From Chlorobiota bacterium (lineage in GTDB: Bacteria > Bacteroidota > Chlorobiia > Chlorobiales > Chlorobiaceae): a DNA stretch of 64,000 nucleotides. The stretch spans positions 1-64,000 of the forward strand of contig VGGK01000010.1 of the NCBI GenBank assembly GCA_016868665.1, read 5' to 3'. The notes under the pieces are model-generated. The model had not been told where the DNA came from, searched no databases, and was given only the letters and a program-made list of their open reading frames with translations. Shown piece by piece: positions 8,059 to 18,405 of this stretch (position 1 is its first letter; every line of letters starts with the position of its first letter). Made by a program: the position numbers and the translations under genes.

Positions 8059-9225
8059 ATGATAACCTTGTCAAAAACACAGCGTATTGCGGCTTTTTCT
8101 CTCGTTGCCGCAGCACTGACTCTGTTTGTCGTTTTCAGACCTTCACCGCTTCATGTCGATTCCGGAACTGTGACTAAAGGTACCTTGCAGGTCATGCTCG
8201 ATGCCGAAGGGTACAGCCGGGTACGCGATCGTTTCGTAATTGCCGCTCCGATTTCAGGTCGTCTGGCAAGAGTGACTTTAAGGGAGGGCGATAGTGTGGC
8301 GAAGGGCGATACGATTGCCGAACTGCTTCCGGCGGAACTTGATGCAAGGGAGTTCAGCGAAGCTTCCGCACGAACAGCGGCAGCCAGGGCCGCATATGAC
8401 GAAGCACTCGCAAGAGAGCGCCATGCAAAACTCGGCTTCGAACAGGCTGCACGCCGTTCTGTCCGTTACGGTAATCTCTATGGCGAGGGTGCCGTATCGA
8501 AAGAGACTTTCGAACTGGCGCAGAATGAAGCAGATATGCTTCGCAAGGAAGCCGACGCTGCGCTTTCCGCTGCGCGTTCGGCCCGATACTCGTTCGAAGC
8601 GCAGCATGCAGTCATTGACCGTCAGACGACAGGGACGCCGGTACGGGTCGTCTCTCCCGTATCCGGAACGGTTCTGCGGCTGCACGAACAGAGCGAACGA
8701 GTGGTGTCTGCAGGCGCTCCGCTTTTCGATATCGGCGACCCTTCGGCTATCGAGATCGTTATCGATCTTCTCTCGACGGATGCCGTCAGGGTTAAACCCT
8801 CAGACCGTGTGCTCGTCGAGGAATGGGGAGGCGGGAAGGTTTTGGAGGCGTCGGTGAATCGTATCGAGCCGTCCGGATTTACCAAAATATCCGCGCTTGG
8901 CATAGAGGAAAAACGGGTCAATATAACAGCATCGCTCAGGCGTAAAGAATCCCGTCTTGGAGATAACTTCAGGGTTCAGGCGAAAATCGTGCTTGATGAA
9001 AAGAGTCGCGTGCTTCTTGTTCCCCTCAGCAGCCTTTTCAGGGCGACCGGCGGATGGAAGGTATTCGTTATCGAAAACGGCAAAGCCGCTGCCAGGCCGG
9101 TACGAATAGGCCTGCGCAGCGCTTTTTATGCAGAGGTACTTGACGGGCTCGGTGAAGGCGACAGGGTGGTAGTCCATCCGACCAACGAACTTCGCGACGG
9201 TATGCGGGTTACTTTCGAAAACTGA
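8059..9225 (+). CDS. HlyD/MacA-type periplasmic adaptor
   Basis: This 388-residue membrane-fusion protein has an N-terminal anchor (about 10-27), a split lipoyl domain (AAPISGRLARVTLREGDSV ... SPVSGTVLRLHEQSERVV), an intervening helical hairpin (about 95-190), and a beta-barrel/MP domain that ends in GEGDRVVVHPTNELRDGMRV. In tripartite pumps such proteins link an inner-membrane ABC permease to an outer-membrane channel. It starts 2 bp after the permease stop. No TolC-like channel gene is present in the window, so a shared one elsewhere would be needed. Confidence 0.92.
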   Translation: MITLSKTQRIAAFSLVAAALTLFVVFRPSPLHVDSGTVTKGTLQVMLDAEGYSRVRDRFVIAAPISGRLARVTLREGDSVAKGDTIAELLPAELDAREFSEASARTAAARAAYDEALARERHAKLGFEQAARRSVRYGNLYGEGAVSKETFELAQNEADMLRKEADAALSAARSARYSFEAQHAVIDRQTTGTPVRVVSPVSGTVLRLHEQSERVVSAGAPLFDIGDPSAIEIVIDLLSTDAVRVKPSDRVLVEEWGGGKVLEASVNRIEPSGFTKISALGIEEKRVNITASLRRKESRLGDNFRVQAKIVLDEKSRVLLVPLSSLFRATGGWKVFVIENGKAAARPVRIGLRSAFYAEVLDGLGEGDRVVVHPTNELRDGMRVTFEN

Positions 9226-9230
9226 CCAGG

Positions 9231-9734
9231 TTATTTGAACCAGATCGAGTCGGGGTGCCGCTCGTGGAGCTTCCGGTCGAGACCGAGCCAGTGGCCTGAA
9301 GGGAGAAGCATCATAAGTACCGAGTATATCATGAAGGGCGGCAGGGTGAGGTTATAGAAGCCTCCGGCTGCGAAATTCACTACGAGAAAAAGCGCAAAAG
9401 CCGCATTGGCCCTTACTCCAAGGCCGAGAGCAAGACCGATGCCTATAATAAGCTCTCCGATGGTAACGATCCAGGCTATCGGTAAAGCGAGCGGTATGGC
9501 AAAGTGCTCAAGGTAAAGGATCTGAAAGTCGTTCAGTTGAGGCGGATCGGTAAGGCGCTGCACGAAGAAACCATGCATCTTGTCTGTCCAGAGCCATTCC
9601 CTCACGAATTTGTGCCAGAATCCGTATAGAAAAAAAATAGCGAAAATGTAACGGCCGGAAAGAAAAAGTACGATACCCACGGTTTTCCACGGGTGCGCCC
9701 GTACATAGTCCCTGCTCCATGAAAAAGTACTCAT
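9231..9734 (-). CDS. DoxX-family membrane protein
   Basis: The 167-residue protein has four hydrophobic segments with the DoxX pattern (GRYIFAIFFLYGFWHKF, TIGELIIGIGLALGLG, FALFLVVNFAAG, YSVLMMLLPSG). It ends with GLDRKLHERHPDSIWFK. DoxX/DoxD relatives include thiosulfate:quinone oxidoreductase subunits and redox-homeostasis membrane proteins. The sequence alone does not show which applies. It converges on the HlyD gene with a 5-bp gap and has its own upstream region facing the repeat element at 9811-9960. Confidence 0.8.
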   Translation of the reverse strand: MSTFSWSRDYVRAHPWKTVGIVLFLSGRYIFAIFFLYGFWHKFVREWLWTDKMHGFFVQRLTDPPQLNDFQILYLEHFAIPLALPIAWIVTIGELIIGIGLALGLGVRANAAFALFLVVNFAAGGFYNLTLPPFMIYSVLMMLLPSGHWLGLDRKLHERHPDSIWFK

Positions 9735-9810
9735 AATGCTGTTTTTTAATCGGTTATCATCATGATGGGAATATAAGGAAAAATATGGGAGTGAGGAGGG
9801 AGGAGGGGTA

Positions 9811-9960
9811 ATTGATAATGGGTAATGGGTAATGGGTAATGGGAAGACAGAAGGTGGAAGGGGACTGAATGCTGTACATGTATTCCATACGTCACATAAG
9901 TCTCATTCGTCCCATAAGTCCTATTTTCACAGAGAGCGTCTCGTCTCCTGTCTCCCGTTC
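9811..9960. repeat. Composite intergenic repeat, copy 2
   Basis: Tandem TAATGGG units (about 9817-9843) are followed by GACAGAAGG, a GTACATGTAT linker, four 9-mers of the GTCYCATTC/GTCCCATAA type (9891-9926), and an end that reads GTCTCGTCTCCTGTCTCCC. The last part is the reverse complement of the GGGAGAC heptamers that open copy 1. The linker words and 9-mers are shared with 1-120, so both belong to one dispersed family. It sits in the gap between divergent-facing 3' and 5' gene ends and contains no coding signal. Confidence 0.75.
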
Positions 9961-12405
9961 TTACATCAGGTTCTGGGGATCGACGTCGATTGTGATAGAG
10001 AGGTCTGCCGACCTGTAGCGGGATATGGCTGCGTCAAGCTGCTGGCGGATGAATGCGGGGGAGAGTTTGCCGGAGAGTATTTTGAGGAGCAACTGGTAAC
10101 GGAACCTGTCTCGCAGTTTTGCTATGCCTGCAGGTGCGGGTCCGAGCAGGATGACGTTTTCAGGCGGCAGATGCGTGGCGAGTTCCGTTTTGAACGATAT
10201 TGCGGCTTCTTCGGCTTTTTTTTCTTCCGCCGCAGAAAACTCGAATTTCATCAGTCTGGCGACAGGAGGATATCCGAGAGCGGTTCTCAGGCCCATTTCG
10301 CGATCAAAAAATTTTTCATAGCTGCCTTCGAGCAGCGATCGGAACACTTCGTTTTCAAGGTTGTAAACCTGAAGATAGACTTCGCCGGGTATCGATGCAC
10401 GCCCTGCCCGCCCCGCTACCTGTGTCAGCAGCGAATACATGCGTTCGGCTGCCCGGAAATCCGGGATGTTCATCCCGATATCGGCCATCATAACGCCGAC
10501 GAGTGTCACGTCCGGGAAATCAAGTCCTTTTGCGACCATTTGCGTGCCAAGCAGTATTCTTGATTTTTTATCATGAAACTGTTTGAGAATTCTGCCATGG
10601 GCCCCTTTGGAAGTCGTGGTATCGATGTCCATGCGGAGAATGGTTTCGTCCGGAAAGAGGGATTTCAATTCTTCTTCTATCCGTTCGGTTCCGCTGCTTT
10701 TATAAAAGAGTTTTGTCGAACTGCACTCGGAGCACTGTTCGGTGAATTTTCGGGTAAGCCCGCAATAGTGGCAGCGAAGCTGCATGCCTGCCGCATGGTA
10801 GACCAGCGGGATGTTGCAGTGACGGCACATCGGGGTATGGCCGCAGTCAAGGCAGAATACGCTGCCGGCAAAGCCTCGTCGGTTCTGCAGCAGAATCACC
10901 TGCTGGTTTTTTTCTAATCTTTTGCTTATTTCGCGGTAAAGCAGGTCTGAAACAGATGGCGTGGCTTTTGGCGCTTCACGCATTGAAATGAGGGTTATGC
11001 CGGGCATGCTTGCCCCATCGATGCGTTCAGGCAGGTTTATGAGCCTGTACTTGCCGATTCTCGCATTCTGGTATGATTCGAAGGATGGTGTTGCCGAGCC
11101 GAGCACGCAGACGGCATTTTCAAGCATGGCACGCATGACTGCGGTATCTCTTGCATGATAGCGGGGATTGCGATCCTGTTTGTAGGCACCGTCATGTTCT
11201 TCGTCCACAATTATTGCTCCGACGTTTTCCAGCGGCGCGAATATGGTGGAGCGTGGGCCGAGGGCGATTTTTGAGCTTCCTGCTTTGAGGCTGTGCCATG
11301 CGTCGTATTTTTCCTGGTCACTCATGGCGCTGTGCAGAATAGTTATATTATCGTGAAAATGCTGCATGAACCGTCCCGCGGTCTGTGGAGTGAGCGAAAT
11401 TTCCGGAACCAGCACTATAGCGGTTTTGCCGCAGTCGAGAACCTGTTTGAGCAGTTCGATATAAATAAGGGTTTTACCGCTTCCTGTCACTCCATGAAGC
11501 AGAAAGGGACGAAATTCTCCGGTATCGACGGCCTCATGCAGAATGGCGAGCGCTTCTTTCTGTGCACAGGTAGGGTTTTCAGGGTGTTTTTTTGTTTCAG
11601 AATAGGTGTTTTTGAAATTGCTCCGGATATCTGCGATTATTTTTTCTGTGATTCCTTTTCTTGTCAGTTCATTGAAGATCGATGGTTGAAATCCGAGGAT
11701 ATCGGGAAATCCGGGTTCTCCTTCCAGTTCGAGAAGAGCCGTGAACGCTTCAAGCTGTTTCGGGGCATGACGGAGCAGTTCTTCGGGGTTCCCCTTGAAG
11801 CTTCTGTTTATACGATAAGCGTTTTTCTTTTTCGGACGTGTTGTGGAGAATTTTTTCTGCAACGTGATGTAGCCGCCTTTTTCGAGTTCCGTGAGCGTCC
11901 GATAGAGCTGCTTTCGGCCGAGTCGCTTCTGAATCTGCCGCACGGTGAGTTTTTTTGCTGTGGCAAGTAATTGCAGGATTTCACGTCTGAGGGGAGTGCT
12001 GTGGGTTTTTCGTTCAGCGGGTTTCAGAAGAAAATCGTTGAGCTCTGCAATATCGTGCACGGTTGTTCTTACGGATGCAGGAAGGGCAGCGAGTATCGTA
12101 TCGAGAGGCGAAGAGATATAGTAGTCGGCCATCCAGAGGGCGAGCCTGAGAATGTTGTCCGAAAGAACCGGAGAACCACCATACATAAGGTCAGAAATGA
12201 CCGGCAGCGCAGGATTTCCGGTATCGATACCGTTTTCGTTGGAGGAGAGCTGCAGCACGTAACCGGGGTAGAGGGCATCCTTTCTGCGTGGAAGGGTAAC
12301 CAGTACCATGCTTCCGGGGCAGATGTCACATTCGAAGAGTTCCGGAACCCGAACTGGCAGCGGTTCGCCTCTGAAGAGTCTGTCGATTACAAGCAGTGCA
12401 TGCAT
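9961..12405 (-). CDS. priA: Primosomal protein N' (replication restart helicase PriA)
   Basis: The 814-residue protein has the complete PriA layout: N-terminal 3'-DNA-end-binding domain, winged helix, helicase core with Walker A GVTGSGKT and DEEH box (VDEEHDGAYKQ), the zinc-binding insert with paired cysteines (CLDCGHTPMCRHC ... CHYC ... CSEC), and the C-terminal domain. PriA reloads the replisome at stalled or D-loop forks. It is the last gene of the - strand run rlmN, hypothetical, adk, priA, with a strong hairpin between adk and priA. Confidence 0.97.
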   Translation of the reverse strand: MHALLVIDRLFRGEPLPVRVPELFECDICPGSMVLVTLPRRKDALYPGYVLQLSSNENGIDTGNPALPVISDLMYGGSPVLSDNILRLALWMADYYISSPLDTILAALPASVRTTVHDIAELNDFLLKPAERKTHSTPLRREILQLLATAKKLTVRQIQKRLGRKQLYRTLTELEKGGYITLQKKFSTTRPKKKNAYRINRSFKGNPEELLRHAPKQLEAFTALLELEGEPGFPDILGFQPSIFNELTRKGITEKIIADIRSNFKNTYSETKKHPENPTCAQKEALAILHEAVDTGEFRPFLLHGVTGSGKTLIYIELLKQVLDCGKTAIVLVPEISLTPQTAGRFMQHFHDNITILHSAMSDQEKYDAWHSLKAGSSKIALGPRSTIFAPLENVGAIIVDEEHDGAYKQDRNPRYHARDTAVMRAMLENAVCVLGSATPSFESYQNARIGKYRLINLPERIDGASMPGITLISMREAPKATPSVSDLLYREISKRLEKNQQVILLQNRRGFAGSVFCLDCGHTPMCRHCNIPLVYHAAGMQLRCHYCGLTRKFTEQCSECSSTKLFYKSSGTERIEEELKSLFPDETILRMDIDTTTSKGAHGRILKQFHDKKSRILLGTQMVAKGLDFPDVTLVGVMMADIGMNIPDFRAAERMYSLLTQVAGRAGRASIPGEVYLQVYNLENEVFRSLLEGSYEKFFDREMGLRTALGYPPVARLMKFEFSAAEEKKAEEAAISFKTELATHLPPENVILLGPAPAGIAKLRDRFRYQLLLKILSGKLSPAFIRQQLDAAISRYRSADLSITIDVDPQNLM

Positions 12406-12416
12406 TGCGCTGGAAC

Positions 12417-12447
12417 TGAAAAGTCAGTGAGATGCACTGACTTTTCA
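12417..12447 (-). terminator. Hairpin between adk and priA
   Basis: A perfect 13-bp inverted repeat, TGAAAAGTCAGTG / CACTGACTTTTCA, has a 5-nt loop and lies in the 67-bp adk-priA gap. On the - strand the 3' arm itself ends in TTTTCA, a weak U-run. Partial termination or mRNA end-protection for adk is likely, which would lower priA expression relative to adk. Confidence 0.65.
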
Positions 12448-12472
12448 AAAAAAAGATGTTACGGTTTCTTTT

Positions 12473-13138
<666 letters not shown>

Positions 13139-13142
13139 TTAC

Positions 13143-13925
13143 TTATTTTTTGGTGATAATCGTGAATTTGGGTCTTGACGGCTTCGAATCGGAAGGTGAT
13201 TCTGATGCATCCAGTTTTGCGGATTCTGGAGTGGAACCGTTTTTCAGCTGTTCGGCAGTGGAGTTGTCTTGCTGTTGTGCGGGAGCTTCATTCGTGGTTT
13301 TGCCGGCGATTGTCAGCGGGATGTTCTGAACGGGACTTTTCTTTTTGAATTCTATGGTTTTTGCTTTTGGTGCCCCGTCCGGTTTTTTCTGGTTCTGCAG
13401 TTTCGCTTCGTCGAAAATATGCTGGAAAGCTGCGGTGGATCCTTTAGGGTCGACTGATCGGTAACCATAGTCTTCTTCGGAAATGATTTTCTTGCGGAAT
13501 TCGAAGTCGAGTGCGCCAAGCATCATACGGATGACTCTGCGGCTCTCTCCGAGATCACCCTTCGATTCGATATTGGTCAGTGCTTTTGCATTGACCGTCG
13601 TGATCGGTCGTCCGTTGACGTCTTTTTCTTCGTGAAGTCCGAATGTTACGTCGATTTTCATGCCGAGGAGGGCAAAAGAAAAAACTTCCGCACGGATAAC
13701 CGTCATGCCCCCAACAGCGGTTTTCTCGTTCTTGAAACCCCATCCTACCCAGCGTTCTGTTTTCTCTACAATAAAATCGGAGATTTCAGCAGCGGGAGTA
13801 TCGTATCTGCGAACTTTAAGTTCACTGAAAACAGGCGTTTCGGATGTGTGGGTCGCGTTGCCGGTCAAGCCGTGATAGGCTTTGGTGAATTCTGTTTTGA
13901 ACGGGATGAAATCTGTCAAATCCAT
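13143..13925 (-). CDS. Conserved hypothetical protein with disordered Ser/Lys tail
   Basis: I do not recognise a characterised family for this 260-residue protein. Residues 1-165 look folded, with alternating strands (ELKVRRYDTPAAEISDFIV, GGMTVIRAEVFSFALLGMKIDVTFGLHEE) and the basic segment RRVIRMMLGALDFEFRKK. From about residue 175 the chain becomes rich in Lys, Gln, Ser and Pro with repeated SPxDxKPSRPK-like text, so it is probably disordered. It has no signal peptide or membrane helix. It lies between rlmN (21 bp upstream) and adk (7 bp downstream), so it is probably a housekeeping partner. Confidence 0.7.
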   Translation of the reverse strand: MDLTDFIPFKTEFTKAYHGLTGNATHTSETPVFSELKVRRYDTPAAEISDFIVEKTERWVGWGFKNEKTAVGGMTVIRAEVFSFALLGMKIDVTFGLHEEKDVNGRPITTVNAKALTNIESKGDLGESRRVIRMMLGALDFEFRKKIISEEDYGYRSVDPKGSTAAFQHIFDEAKLQNQKKPDGAPKAKTIEFKKKSPVQNIPLTIAGKTTNEAPAQQQDNSTAEQLKNGSTPESAKLDASESPSDSKPSRPKFTIITKK

Positions 13926-13946
13926 GATTTTTGAGCCAGTTAGGAA

Positions 13947-15038
13947 TTAATGCGGTTCTTCCGGGATTTGCCCTTTTCTCTCAGTTGCAAGCTGCCCGCA
14001 TGCGGCATTGATGGACGCTCCGTGACTTTTTCTGACCGTAACCCGCAGTCCCGAATCGACGAGAAACCGGATGAAAAACTCCCTTTTTTCTGTGAAAACG
14101 GGCTTGAACTTAATATTAACGATTGCATTATAATCAATCAAATTAATTTTACAGAAAAGGCCCTTTGCAAATTTTTCGAGGGCTTTTGCGTCTTCAGGTG
14201 CATCGTTTACCCCGTCAATAAGCATATAGACGAGCGTGACGGGCTGACCGGTCAGCCGGATGTAGGATGCAAGTGTGCGTCTGAGATCATGCAGCGGATA
14301 GTTTCGGGCCACCGGCATTATCGATTCCCGTTTTTCCTGTATCGCTGCATGCAGCGATACAGCCAGTTTGGTTCCGGGTTTCAGGGATGCAAGCAAGTCT
14401 ATTTCAGGTATGATGCCGAGTGTAGAAATCGAGATTTTTCTCCGCGGCAGACTGAAACTGTACGACTGATTGCGGAGCGTTTCGATAGCATCAAGCACAT
14501 TGGCGGTATTGAGCAGAGGTTCTCCCATGCCCATAAAGACGATGTTTGTTATCGACCTGCTGTTACCATAATCATTTCTGAGCCATGCATTCAGCAATGT
14601 TATCTGGTCGATTATTTCGCCTGGCGACAGATTTCTTATAAAACCCATTCTGCCGGTAGCGCAGAAACTGCATCCGAGCGGACATCCGATCTGGGAGGAG
14701 ATGCATGCCGTTATCCGGCTCCTGCCCGGTATGATTACCGATTCCACTGCCTGCCCGTCCGGCATCCTGATCAGGAATTTCGTCGTCGGCATTTCTGTCG
14801 TGTCGAGAGCCTCTTTTATGCACTCCTGGATCGAGGCATTGTCGATGGCATAGTTCGCCGACAGTTTTTTTCTGAGTGCAAGGCTCAGTATGGTCATGTC
14901 GTCAAATGAACGTGTATGATGACTGAAAAGCCATTGATGGATCTGCGATGCACGATATGCCGGTTCGCCGAGAGCCGTGAGGGCCAATCGCAATTCGGCG
15001 GCGGCGAGATCCTTTATGTTAGGTGTTGAAAGGAGCAT
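13947..15038 (-). CDS. rlmN: 23S rRNA/tRNA adenine-C2 methyltransferase RlmN
   Basis: At 363 residues it has family length. The radical-SAM motif is present as [16 protein letters not shown], with MGMGEPL, the [15 protein letters not shown] strand and the C-terminal Cys in [13 protein letters not shown] that forms the covalent methyl-transfer intermediate. It makes m2A2503 in 23S rRNA and m2A37 in some tRNAs. It is the promoter-proximal gene of the - strand run to priA. The oxygen-sensitive Fe-S cluster suits an anaerobe. Confidence 0.97.
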   Translation of the reverse strand: MLLSTPNIKDLAAAELRLALTALGEPAYRASQIHQWLFSHHTRSFDDMTILSLALRKKLSANYAIDNASIQECIKEALDTTEMPTTKFLIRMPDGQAVESVIIPGRSRITACISSQIGCPLGCSFCATGRMGFIRNLSPGEIIDQITLLNAWLRNDYGNSRSITNIVFMGMGEPLLNTANVLDAIETLRNQSYSFSLPRRKISISTLGIIPEIDLLASLKPGTKLAVSLHAAIQEKRESIMPVARNYPLHDLRRTLASYIRLTGQPVTLVYMLIDGVNDAPEDAKALEKFAKGLFCKINLIDYNAIVNIKFKPVFTEKREFFIRFLVDSGLRVTVRKSHGASINAACGQLATERKGQIPEEPH

Positions 15039-15360
15039 GGACGGCGCGGGATGTCGGATTATTTTTATTTTTTAACACATGCAGTCATGTTCGCTGACAA
15101 TTGACACTATTGGCCCTTCAGTTGTTCCGATGAAAAAAAAGTCTTTTATGTCTGATAAAGATTGTAAAGTGATTTTGAGAAAAAAGACTAAATATGTATA
15201 GTTAGATATAGTAAAATGCATTCGATGTTAAGGTACGAATCCCGTTCGATACGAACAATCGCACAAAGGCAGTCTTCGGTCTGTTTCTGCCACTAAAAAA
15301 CGAAACAGTATTATTTGATTAATTATTCAGTATCCGATTTGAACACCCCCCCATACGATT
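15039..15360. other. Gene-free divergent promoter region
   Basis: This 322-bp AT-rich gap separates rlmN (-) from the wHTH regulator (+). It holds TTGACA at 15101-15106 without a clear -10 and a perfect 5-bp inverted repeat GTTCGATACGAAC at 15244-15256, which could be an operator. I see no coding sequence or structured RNA. Confidence 0.5.
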
Positions 15361-15699
15361 ATGAGTGAGAAAAAAAAGGAAAATATACTTTACGACCATC
15401 AGTTGCTCGATAAAGTGATTCATGCGAGGATAAGATTCGCTGCATTGGCATATCTCTATGCTGTCAATCAGGCTTCATTTGTTGAAATCCGGGATCAGAT
15501 CAGAGCTACGGACGGGAACCTGAGTGTGCATATGCGCAAGCTTGAATCGGCTGGATACATCAGTTGTGACAAGGAGTTTCAGTCGCGGAAACCGCAGACC
15601 AACTACAGTATCACTTCGCTTGGACGCGAGGCGCTGCAGCAGTACAGAAGCCATATCGGTTCTTTTCTTGGCGGAGATATCCTGCTTGAGACGGCATGA
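15361..15699 (+). CDS. Small winged-helix transcriptional regulator
   Basis: The 112-residue protein is a single winged helix-turn-helix of the MarR/PadR-like HTH_34 type. It shows HARIRFAALAYLYAVNQASFVEIRDQI (helices 1-2), TDGNLSVHMRKLESAGYI (recognition helix and wing) and TNYSITSLGREALQQY (closing strand and helix). Such proteins usually repress their own gene and a neighbour. The nearest downstream gene is the DHH phosphoesterase 92 bp away, and upstream rlmN is divergent. No ligand-binding domain or metal-binding Cys/His set is visible, so the signal is unknown. Confidence 0.8.
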   Translation: MSEKKKENILYDHQLLDKVIHARIRFAALAYLYAVNQASFVEIRDQIRATDGNLSVHMRKLESAGYISCDKEFQSRKPQTNYSITSLGREALQQYRSHIGSFLGGDILLETA

Positions 15700-15738
15700 G
15701 CTTTCCGGGACAGAACCATGGATCTCTTTCTTTTTTCA

Positions 15739-15772
15739 TTGACAGGAAAAAATAATAAATTAGGTACTTTTG
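15739..15772 (+). promoter_or_regulatory. Candidate promoter of the DHH phosphoesterase gene
   Basis: TTGACA at 15739-15744 is followed by TACTTTTG at 15765-15772. The latter fits the TAnnTTTG -7 box used by Bacteroidetes primary sigma factors, which the related Chlorobi might share. Spacing from the TTG element is a little long. Transcription would start about 10-15 bp before the ATG at 15792. Confidence 0.3.
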
Positions 15773-15791
15773 CTAAAGTTACCTGAAATGG

Positions 15792-16850
15792 ATGATACTA
15801 CCGGTTTACGGACGTAAGCTCGATCTGATGGGATGGTCTCCTGTTATCGATATCCTGCTTGAAGGTCAGCAGTTTCTGCTGACGACACATGAAAATTCCG
15901 ATGGTGACGGTCTTGGCAGCCAGGTTGCCCTTGCTCTTGTGCTGAAGCGTCTTGGGCGTCATGTCATGATAGTCAACCCGACTGAAGTTCCTCCCAATTA
16001 CACGTTTCTTAAACAGGCCGGAAATATCGTGCATTTCGATGATCGCGACGAGGATGTCATACAGGATTTATCCCTCTGCGATGTTCTCGTTCTGCTGGAT
16101 GCCAACCTGAGCGAACGAATGGGCGCGCTCCGTCCGCATGTTCTGTTTGCCAATGAGGTCGGCAGTATGAAAATGGTCTGCATCGATCATCATCTCGATC
16201 CGGAAGATTTTGCCGATGTCATGGTTTGCGAGCAATATGCGTCGTCAACCGGAGAACTGGTCTATGATCTCGTCCTTGCGCTCGAGGAGAAAACCGGAAT
16301 GCAGCTTATTACTCCTCAGGTCGCCGAAGCGCTTTATACCGCAGTCATGACCGATACCGGGTCGTTCAGGTTTCCCAAAAGCTCGCCCTACGTCTACCAG
16401 CTTGCAGGGGATCTTGTCGATAAAGGAGCTGATCCGTCGAAGATTTACGATCTTGTCTATAATTCCCTTACCCCGCAGGCGTTGAAACTGCTTGGACTTT
16501 CGCTTACTGCCATAGATATTTCCGATGACGGACTGATTGCGTCGCTGTTCATTTCTCAGGAGATGATGAAAACGACCGGGAGCAGGCTGTTCGATACCGA
16601 TCTTATCATCAGATATCTTCTGAGCGTCCCTTCGGTTCGGATTTCCGTGCTGATGACGGAGATGCAGGATGGAAGGATCAAGGCAAGTTTCAGGTCGAGA
16701 GGCGATATTTATGTCAACCATCTTGCCCGGCAGTATGGCGGCGGTGGCCATATGAATGCCGCAGGGTGCCTGCTTAACTGTTCCGCAGAAAAAGCCCGGA
16801 GGATGATTCCCGAGGATGTTCGGAGATTTCTTGCTGCGCAGGGTCAATGA
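15792..16850 (+). CDS. DHH/DHHA1 phosphoesterase, NrnA-like
   Basis: The product (352 residues from the ATG at 15792; a second ATG at 15828, giving MGWSPVIDILLEG, is also plausible) has the DHH-superfamily motifs HENSDGDGLGSQ, a DxN strand (LLDANLSERMG), IDHHLDPEDFAD and, in the DHHA1 domain, GGGGHMNAAGC. These bind two metal ions. NrnA-type enzymes degrade nanoRNA and dephosphorylate pAp; some relatives cleave cyclic dinucleotides. A pAp phosphatase role would tie in with sulfate assimilation, but the exact substrate is not shown. It is cytosolic. Confidence 0.85.
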   Translation: MILPVYGRKLDLMGWSPVIDILLEGQQFLLTTHENSDGDGLGSQVALALVLKRLGRHVMIVNPTEVPPNYTFLKQAGNIVHFDDRDEDVIQDLSLCDVLVLLDANLSERMGALRPHVLFANEVGSMKMVCIDHHLDPEDFADVMVCEQYASSTGELVYDLVLALEEKTGMQLITPQVAEALYTAVMTDTGSFRFPKSSPYVYQLAGDLVDKGADPSKIYDLVYNSLTPQALKLLGLSLTAIDISDDGLIASLFISQEMMKTTGSRLFDTDLIIRYLLSVPSVRISVLMTEMQDGRIKASFRSRGDIYVNHLARQYGGGGHMNAAGCLLNCSAEKARRMIPEDVRRFLAAQGQ

Positions 16851-16890
16851 CAGAGCCGTTATAACGATAATAATCGAATATTTCAGGTAT

Positions 16891-18405
16891 ATGAACATCA
16901 GCGCGACGACCGATCCGGTCAGAAGGATAGATGCCGGTATTCTGGTGCTTCCTTTTACTCCTGCCTTATTGAAAAAGAATGGCGCCGTCCTTCTCAAAGA
17001 GCTTGGTTTTCCGGGAAATGTGATGGATGATTTCAAGGCTGCAGCGGGCGAGGTTGTTGTGCTTTACGGACAGGCCGATAAAGGGTTTTCCGGCAGGCTG
17101 GCACTGCTTGGGCTCGGCGAAGGCAAGAAAGCCGGCGATTTCCGCAAAGCCGGAGCCGCTATTGCCGGCAGGGCGATCGAGATGAAGATGGCTACAGTCG
17201 CGGTTGATATGTCGGGCATCAAGGGTTTTGCAGCGTCGGCCAAATTGTCCGCGGCAACAGTCTGTACGGCTTTTGTAGAGGGATGTTTCGCAGGATCCTA
17301 CCATTTCGACCGTCTGAAAAGCGGAAAGCTGAAAAAGAAAGCTGATGACAACAATCCAGGGGAGATAGCGGAAATGATTTTCCGCTCGGAACCGGCTCAG
17401 CTTGGCGCACTTGAAACCGGTATTGCCGAGGGAATCGTAACCGGATCCTGCCAGAGCTTTGCTAGGGATCTTGTCAATCTTCCCGGCAATCATCTTCAGG
17501 CCGTCGATCTTGCGCAAGCAGCGACTGAGTCCGGCGAGCGCGGCGGTTACGATGTCAGGGTGTTCGGCAAGGCGGAAATAGAGGAGCTTGGAATGGGGGG
17601 ACTTCTTGCTGTCAATAAAGGAAGTGTTCATCCTCCGACTTTTTCCGTACTCGACTATCGGCCTGCAGGCAAGGCCGAGAAAACCATAGCGCTTGTGGGA
17701 AAAGGTATTACTTTCGATTCCGGGGGCATTTCCATCAAGCCGTCCGAAGGCATGGGCGAAATGAAATCCGATATGGCCGGAGCAGCTGCCGTTATCGGCG
17801 CTGTCGAAGCCGCTGCCCGGCTCAGGCTTTCTGTCCGCGTAGTGGGTCTTATTCCCTCTACGGACAATATGCCTGACGGTTCGGCTATGAAACCGGGAGA
17901 CGTCATCACCACCTATTCCGGAATTACTGTCGAGGTCGGCAATACTGATGCCGAAGGGCGCCTTATTCTCGCCGATGCTCTGACGTATGCTAAAAAACAC
18001 TACAATCCTGATGCTGTCGTCGATCTGGCGACACTGACTGGCGCATGTATTGTCGCTCTGGGATATTCTGTCGCCGGACTTTTCTGCAATAACGACAAAC
18101 TTGCGGACGATATCTTCGATTCCGGCCTTCGGACTGAGGAGAAAGTCTGGCGTATGCCGCTCTGGGAAGAGTATGACGAGATGATCAAATCCGATGTCGC
18201 CGACGTGAGCAATCTCGGGGCAAGAGGCGCGGGTTCGGTGACAGCGGCCAAATTTCTCGAGAAGTTCCTGGACGGCCATAAAAAATGGGCGCATATCGAT
18301 ATTGCCGGACCTTCTTACGTTTCGGGCAAAGGCGGCCTTAAAGCGGGCGGCGCTACCGGATTCGGCGTCCGGTTGCTCGTCGATCTCCTGAAAAAATGGT
18401 CCTGA
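16891..18405 (+). CDS. pepA: Leucyl aminopeptidase (M17)
   Basis: From the ATG at 16891 the protein is 504 residues, the usual M17 length; an upstream frame start at 16816 overlaps the previous gene and is unlikely. The C-terminal catalytic domain shows VGKGITFDSGGISIKPS, MKSDMAGAAAVIGAV and the family signature NTDAEGRLILADAL, which carry the two-zinc ligands and the catalytic Lys/Arg. It removes N-terminal residues from peptides in the cytosol as a hexamer. A long antisense frame across it is a codon-bias shadow. Confidence 0.96.
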   Translation: MNISATTDPVRRIDAGILVLPFTPALLKKNGAVLLKELGFPGNVMDDFKAAAGEVVVLYGQADKGFSGRLALLGLGEGKKAGDFRKAGAAIAGRAIEMKMATVAVDMSGIKGFAASAKLSAATVCTAFVEGCFAGSYHFDRLKSGKLKKKADDNNPGEIAEMIFRSEPAQLGALETGIAEGIVTGSCQSFARDLVNLPGNHLQAVDLAQAATESGERGGYDVRVFGKAEIEELGMGGLLAVNKGSVHPPTFSVLDYRPAGKAEKTIALVGKGITFDSGGISIKPSEGMGEMKSDMAGAAAVIGAVEAAARLRLSVRVVGLIPSTDNMPDGSAMKPGDVITTYSGITVEVGNTDAEGRLILADALTYAKKHYNPDAVVDLATLTGACIVALGYSVAGLFCNNDKLADDIFDSGLRTEEKVWRMPLWEEYDEMIKSDVADVSNLGARGAGSVTAAKFLEKFLDGHKKWAHIDIAGPSYVSGKGGLKAGGATGFGVRLLVDLLKKWS

